A stretch of DNA of 64,000 bases from Acidihalobacter yilgarnensis (GTDB taxonomy: Bacteria > Pseudomonadota > Gammaproteobacteria > DSM-5130 > Acidihalobacteraceae): positions 2,626,040 to 2,690,039 of the forward strand of contig NZ_CP017415.1 in the NCBI RefSeq assembly GCF_001753245.1. Reading direction: 5' to 3'. The position numbers and the translations under genes were made by a program. Every line of letters begins with the position of its first letter. Within the stretch, counting starts at the first letter, position 1. Shown one piece after another: positions 56,176 to 63,779 of this stretch. The notes under the pieces are model-generated. The model made no database searches and was not told where the DNA came from. It saw nothing but the letters and a program-made list of their open reading frames with translations.

Positions 56176-56556
56176 TTAACCGGCTGCTGAGCAGACCTTC
56201 AGGACATCCTCACACATGCTGATGATGCAGGCACGATAGTCGTTCTTCTGCTTTAACTCGACGTAGTGCCATTGATTCAAGGTGTGCTTCTTAAGGCGAA
56301 AGCCGACGTCGATCGCGATGCTCGACTGGGTGCTGTGGCTGCGTTTGTCGATCTCGAAGCGGCATTCCGTGTTCCACTCAGCGATCAGGTCTGTGGCGTT
56401 GCCCATAAATCGTGAGAGTTCCGTTTGCCACCAGCGCTCCCAGCCGGTGATCCCCAACTCGTAAAACTCATCCAATGCAGTCTTTACACGGCGTGAGTTG
56501 AAGAACGCTCGCATAACATCGTGGACTTTGTCCAAGTCATGACTGGAAAGCGCCAT
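56176..56556 (-). CDS. Hypothetical protein, possible PD-(D/E)xK nuclease-like
   Basis: The 126-residue product starts MALSSHDLDKVHDVMRAFFN, with AAGGAA 5 nt before the ATG at 56,556; 13 more codons are open upstream. It carries IAIDVGFRLKK and, about 20 residues on, WHYVELKQKNDY, the D...ExK arrangement of PD-(D/E)xK nucleases. The family is not recognised with confidence. It lies in the accessory region downstream of the ubiquitin-like operon. Confidence 0.5.
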   Translation of the reverse strand: MALSSHDLDKVHDVMRAFFNSRRVKTALDEFYELGITGWERWWQTELSRFMGNATDLIAEWNTECRFEIDKRSHSTQSSIAIDVGFRLKKHTLNQWHYVELKQKNDYRACIISMCEDVLKVCSAAG

Positions 56557-56779
56557 CGTTGTTCCTTGTGTATGCCTGGCTTCGATGCCGAGCACAGAAC
56601 GGTGGGAAGATGAGAGATGCCTGGCACCTTACGAGTGCGGTTGCTCGTCGATCAAGTTCCAGTTGTCCCGATACCGTTCGATACTCCAGAAGTAAGAGTG
56701 TCGATTTGGGAGAATGTTCACTGCACGTACAGCGCTGTCCTTACGTTGGCGTCTGTTACGGCTAGGGAAACCCGATCAT

Positions 56780-57127
56780 CTATTGCCCGCTGTTGGCAGA
56801 CACCAGTTTGGCGGGGTAGCAGCTTGTCTGGTGAAGCTGGTCGTCTTGAAAAAAAAGAATGTAGTGGCCAGGATGGGGTTCGTACACTGGAAGGCTGGCT
56901 GAAAGGCTCTGACCACACAAATCAGCGTTGTGAGGAACTTCAACTGAGTATGTTTTACCAGCAGCATCGATAGTCAGTGAACATACGTCAAACGGATTCT
57001 TAGGGCCGGATAAAGTCGAAATTTGTCCGGATCCGACCAGATTAACACGATCTGCTGAGTTGCATCCCGCCCAGACAGGCGGAACGAGTGCCGCGGAGAA
57101 CGCAAGCATCAGAATGTATTTCTTCAA
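56780..57127 (-). CDS. Hypothetical exported cysteine-containing protein
   Basis: The 115-residue product (TTG start at 57,127, AAGGAG 8 nt upstream) has a signal peptide MKKYILMLAFSAALVPPVWA and four later cysteines (GCNSADR, DVCSLT, DLCGQS, TSCYPA), which could form two disulfides in the periplasm. I do not recognise the family. It lies downstream of the DUF6527 gene across a ~100-bp spacer, so cotranscription is possible. Confidence 0.6.
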   Translation of the reverse strand: MKKYILMLAFSAALVPPVWAGCNSADRVNLVGSGQISTLSGPKNPFDVCSLTIDAAGKTYSVEVPHNADLCGQSLSASLPVYEPHPGHYILFFQDDQLHQTSCYPAKLVSANSGQ

Positions 57128-57229
57128 AGAAATTTCTCCTTATTTTTCGCTTTAGTCGTGATTTGTGAAGTTATTTGGCGGCGTGTTCTTGCTTGTCTTT
57201 ACGCATTGAGAGAAGGTGGTTGGCTTTCG

Positions 57230-57685
57230 CTAACTAAATAGCTTCTTGATCCAATGTGCTATTCGCTTCCACCACGGGGATGTCCTTCGACTGGATTTGT
57301 GCTCCCGATTCTCGGCGGCAGATTCTGGGTTTAATTTTTGCTGATTTCGTTGATAGACTTGTCGTTCTCTATCGCTTCGGTCTTGTTGCTGCACTTGGAG
57401 TATTTCGGCGCTGGACATCGTGTCTGCCCACATTACCCTATTTCTGGTAATCCAATAGTGTGAGCGGCACACGTAATTCCAGTTGCCAATTGATGGGTAT
57501 AGGCTTACTGAGTTCCCATGGCGTATTAGGCGCCAGTTGGCGGGAGATAGTGGCGTGACAACTTTCTCTCCACAGCCGCATGCGCAAAGGTGTGATGCTG
57601 TTCGGTAGCGTTCACTGATGTAGAGAACGCCAGCAGATAGCGATGCAGGGATGAACTCGACAAACTCTGGTCGTATAGTATTCAT
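57230..57685 (-). CDS. DUF6527-family zinc-motif protein of a ubiquitin-like operon
   Basis: The 151-residue protein has HLCACGCGEKVVTPL near residue 33, VSLYPSIGNWN near residue 60, and YVCRSHYWITRN near residue 73. Three to four cysteines and a histidine look like a zinc site, the DUF6527 pattern. The C-terminus is a charged linker then an amphipathic tail (SPWWKRIAHWIKKLFS) that might touch membrane. Its ATG overlaps the ThiF stop as ATGA. The family is known from operons with E1-like and ubiquitin-like proteins; its activity is unknown. Confidence 0.8.
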   Translation of the reverse strand: MNTIRPEFVEFIPASLSAGVLYISERYRTASHLCACGCGEKVVTPLSPANWRLIRHGNSVSLYPSIGNWNYVCRSHYWITRNRVMWADTMSSAEILQVQQQDRSDRERQVYQRNQQKLNPESAAENREHKSSRRTSPWWKRIAHWIKKLFS

Positions 57686-58899
57686 TCGCTGTGTTCTGGA
57701 CGACGAGGGCTCCGATTCAAAGACATCAAGTTTACAGCGAATGAAAGATTATGCGTCCTGGTATCGTCTTGATAGAAACCTAAATGCTGTTTCCATTTGA
57801 TGACGGCGAGCATCGCATTTACCGCATTCATATCTGCAACTTGAATGTTATGGCGATATAGAACGTCTTCTTCCTCGTCTGAATCCATGGGTATGAAGTC
57901 TGCGACATGGTCTGATTTTTCTGGCGTAACAAGAGTTGCGCGGCATGTCCCCATGAGGGAGTTTTGTTCTGGCAATAGCAGCAAATTCATACCGACATCG
58001 ACAAAGGGGATGCTGTTGTCAATAAGGAAGGTCGCTATTAACGACCGGGCGACGCCCTTGTCCACGCAAACAAATACGAAATCTAATCCTGCTAGTTCGT
58101 GGACGTTTTCTGGGTCTATGAAGTAGGGGTGACTAATGACGTGGCGCCGCATTGGCGCGTACTTGCGAGCAAAGTAATCAGTCTTAGGTTCTTTTGCGTT
58201 AATTTCATCAAGTGACGCGGCGCCAGGAGCGCGAAACGCATTGTGACTGTTAAAAATGTCCCCGTCGAAAAGGTGGATCTCGCCAACGGGTGTTTTGGCA
58301 GTCTGATCAAGAATGTAAGACCCCGTTCCTCCTAATCCTACGATGGCGATCCGGGAAGCGGCTAGTTTCGCGGAGATGGCTAGAATTTCTGATCTCGCTG
58401 AGGCGGTATCTGGATAGCAGAAGACAGATTCATCCTCCTGTGTGGCAAGTACCCTCCCGGTACGTGCGTCGACATCCCGGTCAATGGCTTTTGCTTGGTT
58501 TTGAATGAGTCGGATGTAGTGTGTGACTTTTGTGTAGTGGTCTGGAAAGCCAGAGGCGCCGAACGGCTTATTAGAGAACTGATGTTGAACGGTGAGCCCG
58601 GGGAATAGCTCGCGCCCCTGGGGGGCCGTGCCCAAATCCAAGCGTGTGCCATCTGGATAGCAAGGGTATTCACCGGTCCACCACACTTGGTGGTTATCGC
58701 CTTTCCCAGAATCCGGCGCTATGACCTGTTCACCATTTTCTATGTACAAGCATGCAAGCGTCGCGTTGCGAACGACTTTCTGGGGCGTTACGTACGGAAT
58801 GTTGTGTACGAGTAAGTGCTGCTGGTGAATCTCGACTTCGAACCCCTCCGTGCGAAGGAGTTCGAAGGCCGCATTAGGATCGATTGGTCTTGATGACAT
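57682..58899 (-). CDS. ThiF/E1-type adenylyltransferase with N-terminal extra domain
   Basis: The 405-residue protein has a Rossmann ATP site, IVGLGGTGSYILDQ near residue 185, followed by EIHLFDGDIFNSHNAFR, the Asp/Asn/Arg pattern of E1 enzymes that adenylate a ubiquitin-like C-terminus. Candidate catalytic cysteines are in FVCVDKG and MGTCRATLV; no CxxC zinc pair is seen. Residues 1-160 form a separate domain (VWWTGEYPCYPDGTRL, FSNKPFG, HYTKVTHYIRLI) resembling the one often labelled DUF6791. It overlaps the upstream ubiquitin-like gene by 26 bp. Confidence 0.88.
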   Translation of the reverse strand: MSSRPIDPNAAFELLRTEGFEVEIHQQHLLVHNIPYVTPQKVVRNATLACLYIENGEQVIAPDSGKGDNHQVWWTGEYPCYPDGTRLDLGTAPQGRELFPGLTVQHQFSNKPFGASGFPDHYTKVTHYIRLIQNQAKAIDRDVDARTGRVLATQEDESVFCYPDTASARSEILAISAKLAASRIAIVGLGGTGSYILDQTAKTPVGEIHLFDGDIFNSHNAFRAPGAASLDEINAKEPKTDYFARKYAPMRRHVISHPYFIDPENVHELAGLDFVFVCVDKGVARSLIATFLIDNSIPFVDVGMNLLLLPEQNSLMGTCRATLVTPEKSDHVADFIPMDSDEEEDVLYRHNIQVADMNAVNAMLAVIKWKQHLGFYQDDTRTHNLSFAVNLMSLNRSPRRPEHSE

Positions 58900-59140
58900 T
58901 GAAGATCATCCCCTCATGAACCTTAACGTCCTGACCTTGGGTCAAAGTACCGTCAGGGCCATGCTCGTTGATGTAGTCAACCGCATATGTGATGTCGAAG
59001 GGGCCTCCGGGGAAAGCCAGTCTTACGACCTCGTCGTAGCTGATGCGCTTCTCGTCGACGGTGAACTGTTGTCCGTTGATGACAATCCGGACGGACTGTT
59101 CGTGGCCTGAACCGTGATGATGCGAGTGCTCGTTACTCAT
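58874..59140 (-). CDS. Multiubiquitin-type ubiquitin-like protein (single domain)
   Basis: The 88-residue protein has a His-rich leader (MSNEHSHHHGSGHE) and then one beta-grasp domain of the bacterial multiubiquitin type: VRIVINGQQFTVDEKRIS, EVVRLAFPGG, and TLTQGQDVKVHEGMIFNV. It ends IKTNRS with no terminal glycine. It should be the substrate or modifier for the E1-like enzyme encoded next. It is first in the operon, with GGAGA upstream, facing the XRE regulator gene. Confidence 0.85.
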   Translation of the reverse strand: MSNEHSHHHGSGHEQSVRIVINGQQFTVDEKRISYDEVVRLAFPGGPFDITYAVDYINEHGPDGTLTQGQDVKVHEGMIFNVIKTNRS

Positions 59141-59208
59141 GTCGCTGTGTCTCCATCAGAAGTATTCAGTCTGAGACGCCTAGCACGACGGGCGAGATGC
59201 GCCTCCCC

Positions 59209-59290
59209 AAAAGTTCGATATCCCGAACTTTTTATCAGTCTACTAAGAAATCCTGAGTTGTCAAACAAAAAGTTCGGGATCATGTAAAAT
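59209..59290. promoter_or_regulatory. Operator-like region between the ubiquitin-like operon and the XRE gene
   Basis: ATCCCGAACTTTTT occurs at 59,220-59,233 and again, inverted, at 59,267-59,280. The first copy is also the right arm of the palindrome AAAAGTTCG-N6-CGAACTTTT (59,209-59,232). The second lies just before TAAAAT (59,285-59,290), a -10-like hexamer for the XRE gene. A likely reading is autorepression plus control of the divergent operon by the XRE protein. Confidence 0.7.
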
Positions 59291-59322
59291 TGATGCGTAA
59301 CCACAGACTGGGAGGTGTATCC

Positions 59323-59646
59323 GTGGCAAGCCGTTTAGGTGAGAAGCTGCGTGATCTTAGAAAACAGAACGGGCTGACATTGGAGAAGCTGGCTGATGCT
59401 GCTGGCTTGAGTAAGAGCTATCTTTGGGAACTTGAGAACAGAGAGTCACAACGACCCTCAGCAGAGAAGTTGACTGCGTTAGCAGACGCCTTGGGGGTGG
59501 CTGCCTCATATTTCATAGATGAGGATGTACGCTCACCTGAAGAACGGCATTTGGACGAGGCGTTTTTTCGGGGTTACCAAAAGCTGGACCCCGACGCGAA
59601 AGAACAGCTCAGAAAGATACTGGATACCTTTAAGAAGAAGCCATGA
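59323..59646 (+). CDS. XRE-family HTH regulator
   Basis: The 107-residue protein (GTG start, VASRLGEKLRDLRKQNGLTL) has a Cro/CI-type helix-turn-helix (LEKLADAAGLSKSYLWELEN) and a helical C-terminus. GGAGG lies 7 nt before the GTG at 59,323; the upstream TTG/ATG at 59,290 coincides with the probable promoter. Its stop overlaps the metallopeptidase start (ATGA), so the two are coupled. It probably binds the repeated 14-mer upstream and represses the divergent operon. Confidence 0.88.
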   Translation: MASRLGEKLRDLRKQNGLTLEKLADAAGLSKSYLWELENRESQRPSAEKLTALADALGVAASYFIDEDVRSPEERHLDEAFFRGYQKLDPDAKEQLRKILDTFKKKP

Positions 59647-60153
59647 CGGATCAGGTCTGGACTCCCCAGCGCGCCGCAAATCGTCTCGTAAAAATCACCG
59701 GGACGTATTCGCAAGTGCACGGAGTGGACCGTTTTCCTATCGATGTATCCATGCTTGCGCTTGATGCGGCGAATATTTTCGGTTGGGACGATCCGATCAC
59801 TGAGGTTCAGGCTGCGAAGATCAAAGGCTTTGAGGGCGCGTTGTTTCCTGGTGAGGACAGGAAGGAGTGGTTGCTCCTCTACAACGAAGCGGTAACGTCT
59901 CTTGGGCGCATCAGGTTTACGCAGGCGCACGAACTTGGGCACTACATACTGCATAGGCAGATGAAAGAGTCATTTCAGTGCAGCAGTGACGATATGCTGA
60001 ACTGGTCTGATGAGGAACGTGATATTGAGGCGCAAGCTGATGTCTTCGCCTCATATTTGCTTATGCCTCTTGACGATTACAGGCAACAGGTTACCGATGA
60101 GGTCGATCTGGATGTGCTTAGCCATTGTGCGGAGCGTTACGGTGTGTCGTTAA

Positions 60154-61330
60154 GGCAACGCTGAATAAGCGGCTGCATTAATCCATCATCACGTCTGATA
60201 CGTTTTGCCCGTAGTCAGGCGGCCAGATCCCGGTTTTCTGTTCCTGGTTTTCACTATTTACGCGCCTTGAGGCGCGTTGTTGGCCCGCAACGGTTCATCA
60301 TGCGGGTACTCGGGGGCGCGACAGGTATAAGTTGGCCAGTCCGAGCGCCACGAAACTGCGGTTCGCATTCTTGTCCAAACCTCGGTAACGCACTTTGCTG
60401 AACCCCCACAGTCGCTTCACGACGGCGAAAACGTGCTCGACCCGGGCGCGGATCCGTGACTTGTTGCGATTACGCGAACGCTCGGCCTCGTCGACTTCGC
60501 CACCCTTGCGTATGCGTTGGTTGGTAAAGTCCTTCGCCTGCGGCGCAGGCCCGCGGATCAAGGCCTTTTGGCTGGCGTAAGCGCTGTCGCCATAGACCCG
60601 ACGTTCCTCGCCGTGCAGCAGGTCCGCGAGCAGGTGTTTATCGTGCACGTTGGCGGCGGTCACCGCCGCGCTGTGCACCAACCCGGTACGACTGTCCACA
60701 CCGATGTGCAGCTTCATGCCGAAATACCATTGCTGACCCTTGCGGGTCTGATGCATGTCGGGATCGCGCGCCTTGCGGGCGTTCTTCGTTGAACTCGGCG
60801 CACCGATGATCGTGGCGTCGACGATCGTTCCAGTGCCGACCTTCAGGCCTCGGTCCCGCAGGGTCTGATTGACCTGCGCGAACAACGACGCACCCAGGTC
60901 GTGCTGCTCCAGTAAGCGACGAAATTTCAACAGGGTCGTTCCGTCCGGGACCCGCTCTCGGCCCAGGTCAATGCCCACGAATCGCCGCAGCGCCGTGCTG
61001 TCCAGTAGCGCTTCTTCACACGCCTCGTCAGCCAGGTTGAACCAGTGCTGCACGAAATACATCCGCAGCATCCGTTCCAGTCCCACCGGGGGGCGACCCT
61101 TCCCAGCCTTCGGGTAGTGCGGTTCAATCACCGCGCACAACGCTGACCAAGGCACGAGTGGCTCCATCGTCGAAAGAAACACATCACGACGCGTCGCTCG
61201 TCGATGGACCTCGAATCCTTCACCTTGGTCCGCTGCCATTGCCAGTGTCTGCTGTTTCATCGTCACGATCCCAATTGGTTGTCAGGGCAACTCAATTTTC
61301 GCAGAGGTAAGAGACTTTTTCAGCGTTGCC
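60154..61330 (-). mobile_element. IS5-family insertion sequence (1,177 bp)
   Basis: The element has terminal inverted repeats GGCAACGCTGAATAAG (left) and GGCAACGCTGAAAAAG (right, reversed), 15 of 16 matching, and is flanked by direct TTAA (60,150-60,153 and 61,331-61,334). One transposase gene fills it. A short ACGCGCC/GGCGCGT hairpin (60,260-60,277) follows the transposase. Ends, duplication and frame are intact, so insertion looks recent. Confidence 0.95.
60298..61260 (-). CDS. IS5-family DDE transposase
   Basis: The ~320-residue transposase has an N-terminal DUF772-like domain (PPVGLERMLRMYFVQHWFNL) and the DDE catalytic triad: D in TIVDATIIGAPSS, D in VYGDSAYAS, and E in RARVEHVFAVVKR with the YRG-type GFSKVRYRGLDKN. 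All parts are present and the frame is unbroken. The ATG at 61,260 is preferred over the upstream GTG at 61,266. Confidence 0.95.
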   Translation of the reverse strand: MKQQTLAMAADQGEGFEVHRRATRRDVFLSTMEPLVPWSALCAVIEPHYPKAGKGRPPVGLERMLRMYFVQHWFNLADEACEEALLDSTALRRFVGIDLGRERVPDGTTLLKFRRLLEQHDLGASLFAQVNQTLRDRGLKVGTGTIVDATIIGAPSSTKNARKARDPDMHQTRKGQQWYFGMKLHIGVDSRTGLVHSAAVTAANVHDKHLLADLLHGEERRVYGDSAYASQKALIRGPAPQAKDFTNQRIRKGGEVDEAERSRNRNKSRIRARVEHVFAVVKRLWGFSKVRYRGLDKNANRSFVALGLANLYLSRPRVPA

Positions 61331-61696
61331 TTAACTGCAGCTATTCTCAAATGGCTCGAATACACGGATGAGCAGGCTGTGTTGGTGATGTCGAATGACG
61401 GCTTTATCAATTGGGCGTGGTCAAGTAGGCCGGCATTTAAGTCTGGGGCCTTTTTGCGAACTCGACAGCAAGTGATACCGTTGCCGGCAGGATCCTTGGC
61501 GGCTGACTCGAGTATTCAGCACGATCGATTGGGCACTGAGATTCCAGCTGCCACATGGTTTCCAAACGCACCTCCCCAGTTATGCCTTAGAGAAATGAAG
61601 GTATATGCTGGGCAATACGATGCAGTGCTCAGTTTGCTTAGGTTGCCGAAATGGGCGGATGTGTGGCCACCGCGTAATGCCGAAGCTGAGCGCTAG

Positions 61697-62159
61697 CAAC
61701 CGTGTATAGCATTATTCGGATAGGTAACCCTCCGTTAACCCGCACCGCTGCTCCATACGCTTAGCCGCGAGAGGGCCAAAGGACTTTTTGCCCCTCAGAA
61801 TCAACGACAGCGCTCCCGGCGAGGAGGAAATGGGGGTCTCGTATTGTAGCATCCTCATAAACTAGGGAGGATTGGGGTCAGGTCTTGTTTTATAGCATCC
61901 TCACAGGTGAGGCAAGGCGTAAACTGGAGCTCTAGTCAAAATAATTTCCACCTCGCGTCCGCGTGACGCGCTTCGCTTGTCTCTTTTTCTATCCCCTTAT
62001 CACCTTGCCTCGTGGGGATGCGGTTGGACGGGGTCGGCCCGGAGGACCCGGGCCGAGCAGCCTGCGCCCGGATGGCGCTTGGCTGCGGCCCCGGGCAGAC
62101 GTATTCACGTAAGGCCGTCCCGATACATCCCAAGCCCAACATCTTTTACAATCCCCCTC
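61697..62159. other. Gene-free spacer with short repeats and a hairpin
   Basis: No supported ORF. TAGCATCCTCA occurs twice in direct orientation (61,847-61,857 and 61,893-61,903), flanking ATTGGGGTCAGGTCTTG (61,871-61,887), a string seen near REP-type transposase elements in some proteobacteria (from memory). A GC-rich stem TCGGCCCGG/CCGGGCCGA lies at 62,035-62,057. These look like decayed repeat-element debris. Confidence 0.45.
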
Positions 62160-62471
62160 ATGAACGATAAAGACCAAGAACTGCGTGCCCATCTGAATGC
62201 CGAAACCGCCAAGATCGAGTGGGCGGAACTTGAGCGACATTTCGCGCATGGCTCGGTGGTGAAGGTGGATGCGCCGCTAGATCTGGTCGAGGTGGCGATC
62301 TGCATGGTGCGCGACGATAGCGAGACGCTCCGTGGCTGGATGACCGACGGTGCTCTGGCCAAAGCCACGGAGGCGGATGCCCGCGCATGGGTGGCGCGCA
62401 AGCCGGTATTCTGGGCGGTGGTCGCCGCACCCTGGGTGCTGGTCCAGGAAATCGAGTATAGCGACGGCTAG
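62160..62471 (+). CDS. DUF2288 family protein
   Basis: The 103-residue protein MNDKDQELRAHLNAETAKIE has the family pattern WAELERHFAHGSVVKVD, LDLVEVAICMVRDD and a C-terminal FWAVVAAPWVLVQEIE. Function is unknown; the family is common in beta- and gammaproteobacteria and cyanobacteria. The frame is open upstream by 61 codons, but similarity begins at the ATG at 62,160. Confidence 0.82.
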   Translation: MNDKDQELRAHLNAETAKIEWAELERHFAHGSVVKVDAPLDLVEVAICMVRDDSETLRGWMTDGALAKATEADARAWVARKPVFWAVVAAPWVLVQEIEYSDG

Positions 62472-62694
62472 GTCGCGATTTCGGAGCCGCTTCGAGGCGC
62501 TCTCGTGTTGTCGCATCGACCTCAGGATCGACTTCGTCACTTCAGCGTCAAATGCGATCCTACCTCCGACTTCTGAAAGCGGGTCTTGCAATCCAGCACG
62601 CACCCCAGTGCATAATTTCAGGCACGGATCAGCTTCACAGTTTCATCGAGCGATCATGCGCACGAAAGAGATTGGCCCGCCAACCGGAGAAGCG

Positions 62695-62922
62695 ATGTAT
62701 TCCCCTATGCTCAAACGTTTTCTCGCCGTTGTAGCCCTATTTTTGTTCGGCTGTTCGCTCAGCGGCTGTTATGACTACCCAGGATTCGCCTACCGAGGTG
62801 GCGACGGCTATTTCAATGGCGAGCATCGGCGTGGCGACCGCCAAGATGGCGCACGCGGCTACTACGGGGGTGGATATCAGTACGGCGACGGCGCGTATCA
62901 TCGCCAGGGTGAAGGCGACTGA
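62695..62922 (+). CDS. Small Gly/Tyr-rich lipoprotein
   Basis: The 75-residue product has a lipoprotein signal (LKRFLAVVALFLFGCSLSGC, lipobox LSGC at residue ~25) and a mature part rich in Gly, Tyr, Asp and Arg (YYGGGYQYGDGAYHRQGEGD). GGAGA lies just before the ATG at 62,695. It should be a small envelope lipoprotein; no family recognised. Longer upstream frames have no coding character. Confidence 0.65.
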   Translation: MYSPMLKRFLAVVALFLFGCSLSGCYDYPGFAYRGGDGYFNGEHRRGDRQDGARGYYGGGYQYGDGAYHRQGEGD

Positions 62923-63173
62923 CTGAGCGCGGAGATTACACGACAACGACACGCCGCAACCGGGCCATTGCAATTCAGCAAAAGCCCCTGCGTCGCATTT
63001 CGGGCGCGAATTGGCGATGCGGCCTTCGATTCAGGTTTAGAGACGCGCTCTAAATGCCTTGACGCTACGGGCAAACCTCGTCAGAACGATGCTTGGCCGC
63101 TTCAAATCCCTTGCCTCACCGGCCAGACGCTACCCGGCTTGGCCGAGCGCCGGCCAATCAACCATAAAGGTTT

Positions 63174-63640
63174 CTAAGGTGCTGCATTGTCTGGTAGCTC
63201 CGATGCGAGCGCATCAATGGCCAGGCGTATTCGTAAAGGAAGATGCGGAGTCTGCAGCCAGAGGGCGTGGATCCTGAAGACCAGAGCGGGCACATCCTCC
63301 AGCAAGGGAACGAGATGACCTGCTGCTACCCGATCGCGAATCAGCCAACAAGGCAGCCAAGCGAGCCCATGGCCGGACTCGGCCGCGTCGGCAATCGCCT
63401 CCAGGTTCGAAGTGCAGTCGACCGGGCGTGATTACCGTTATGGGTCGGTCTTGACCAACGGGGAACTCCCAACCGCGGACACACCTGCCGTAGGTGATCG
63501 CATGGTGGGACAACGGGTCATCCAGCGTCTCAGGCCGACCATGCTCGGCGAGAAATGTATCGCGCCCCGCACATCTTGAGGAAACGTCGCTCCTCTCGCG
63601 CCAAATGCCTATACCGGAATATCGAGCGGCACCGATGCCA
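63174..63640 (-). pseudogene. LysR-family regulator remnant
   Basis: The minus strand encodes the effector domain of a LysR-type regulator in two frames. The upstream part reads AEHGRPETLDDPLSHHAITY...GRLHFE. After a shift near 63,401-63,410 the other frame continues LEAIADAAESGHGLAWLPCW...LRIRLAIDALASELPDN to a TAG at 63,174. No N-terminal helix-turn-helix is found, and a stop lies just upstream. The gene is truncated and frameshifted. Confidence 0.75.
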
Positions 63641-63779
63641 GGTGCCGCTCGAGCTGACGTCCCTGTCTCAATCAAGGGTTCAGATTTTGATTTTAGGCCC
63701 TATCAGCACCGCCTCAACGCCGTTTCACTCTCACGCTGGGGCTAATAATATTTAAGGGCCGCAATGCGCCTGAGCGATT

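Larger units (their letters stand above)
59643..61696 (+). pseudogene. ImmA/IrrE-type metallopeptidase, split by an IS5 element
   Basis: The 5' part (59,643-60,164) encodes an ImmA/IrrE zinc peptidase with the HExxH site in TQAHELGHYILHR and DIEAQADVFASYLLMP, the downstream acidic ligand. The gene is cut after GVSL by the IS at 60,154. Deleting the IS and one TTAA gives an uninterrupted 290-residue frame continuing TAAILKWLEYTDEQAVLVMS to the stop at 61,696. The remaining fragment keeps the catalytic site but lacks the C-terminal domain. Such proteases cleave partner XRE repressors. Confidence 0.88.
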
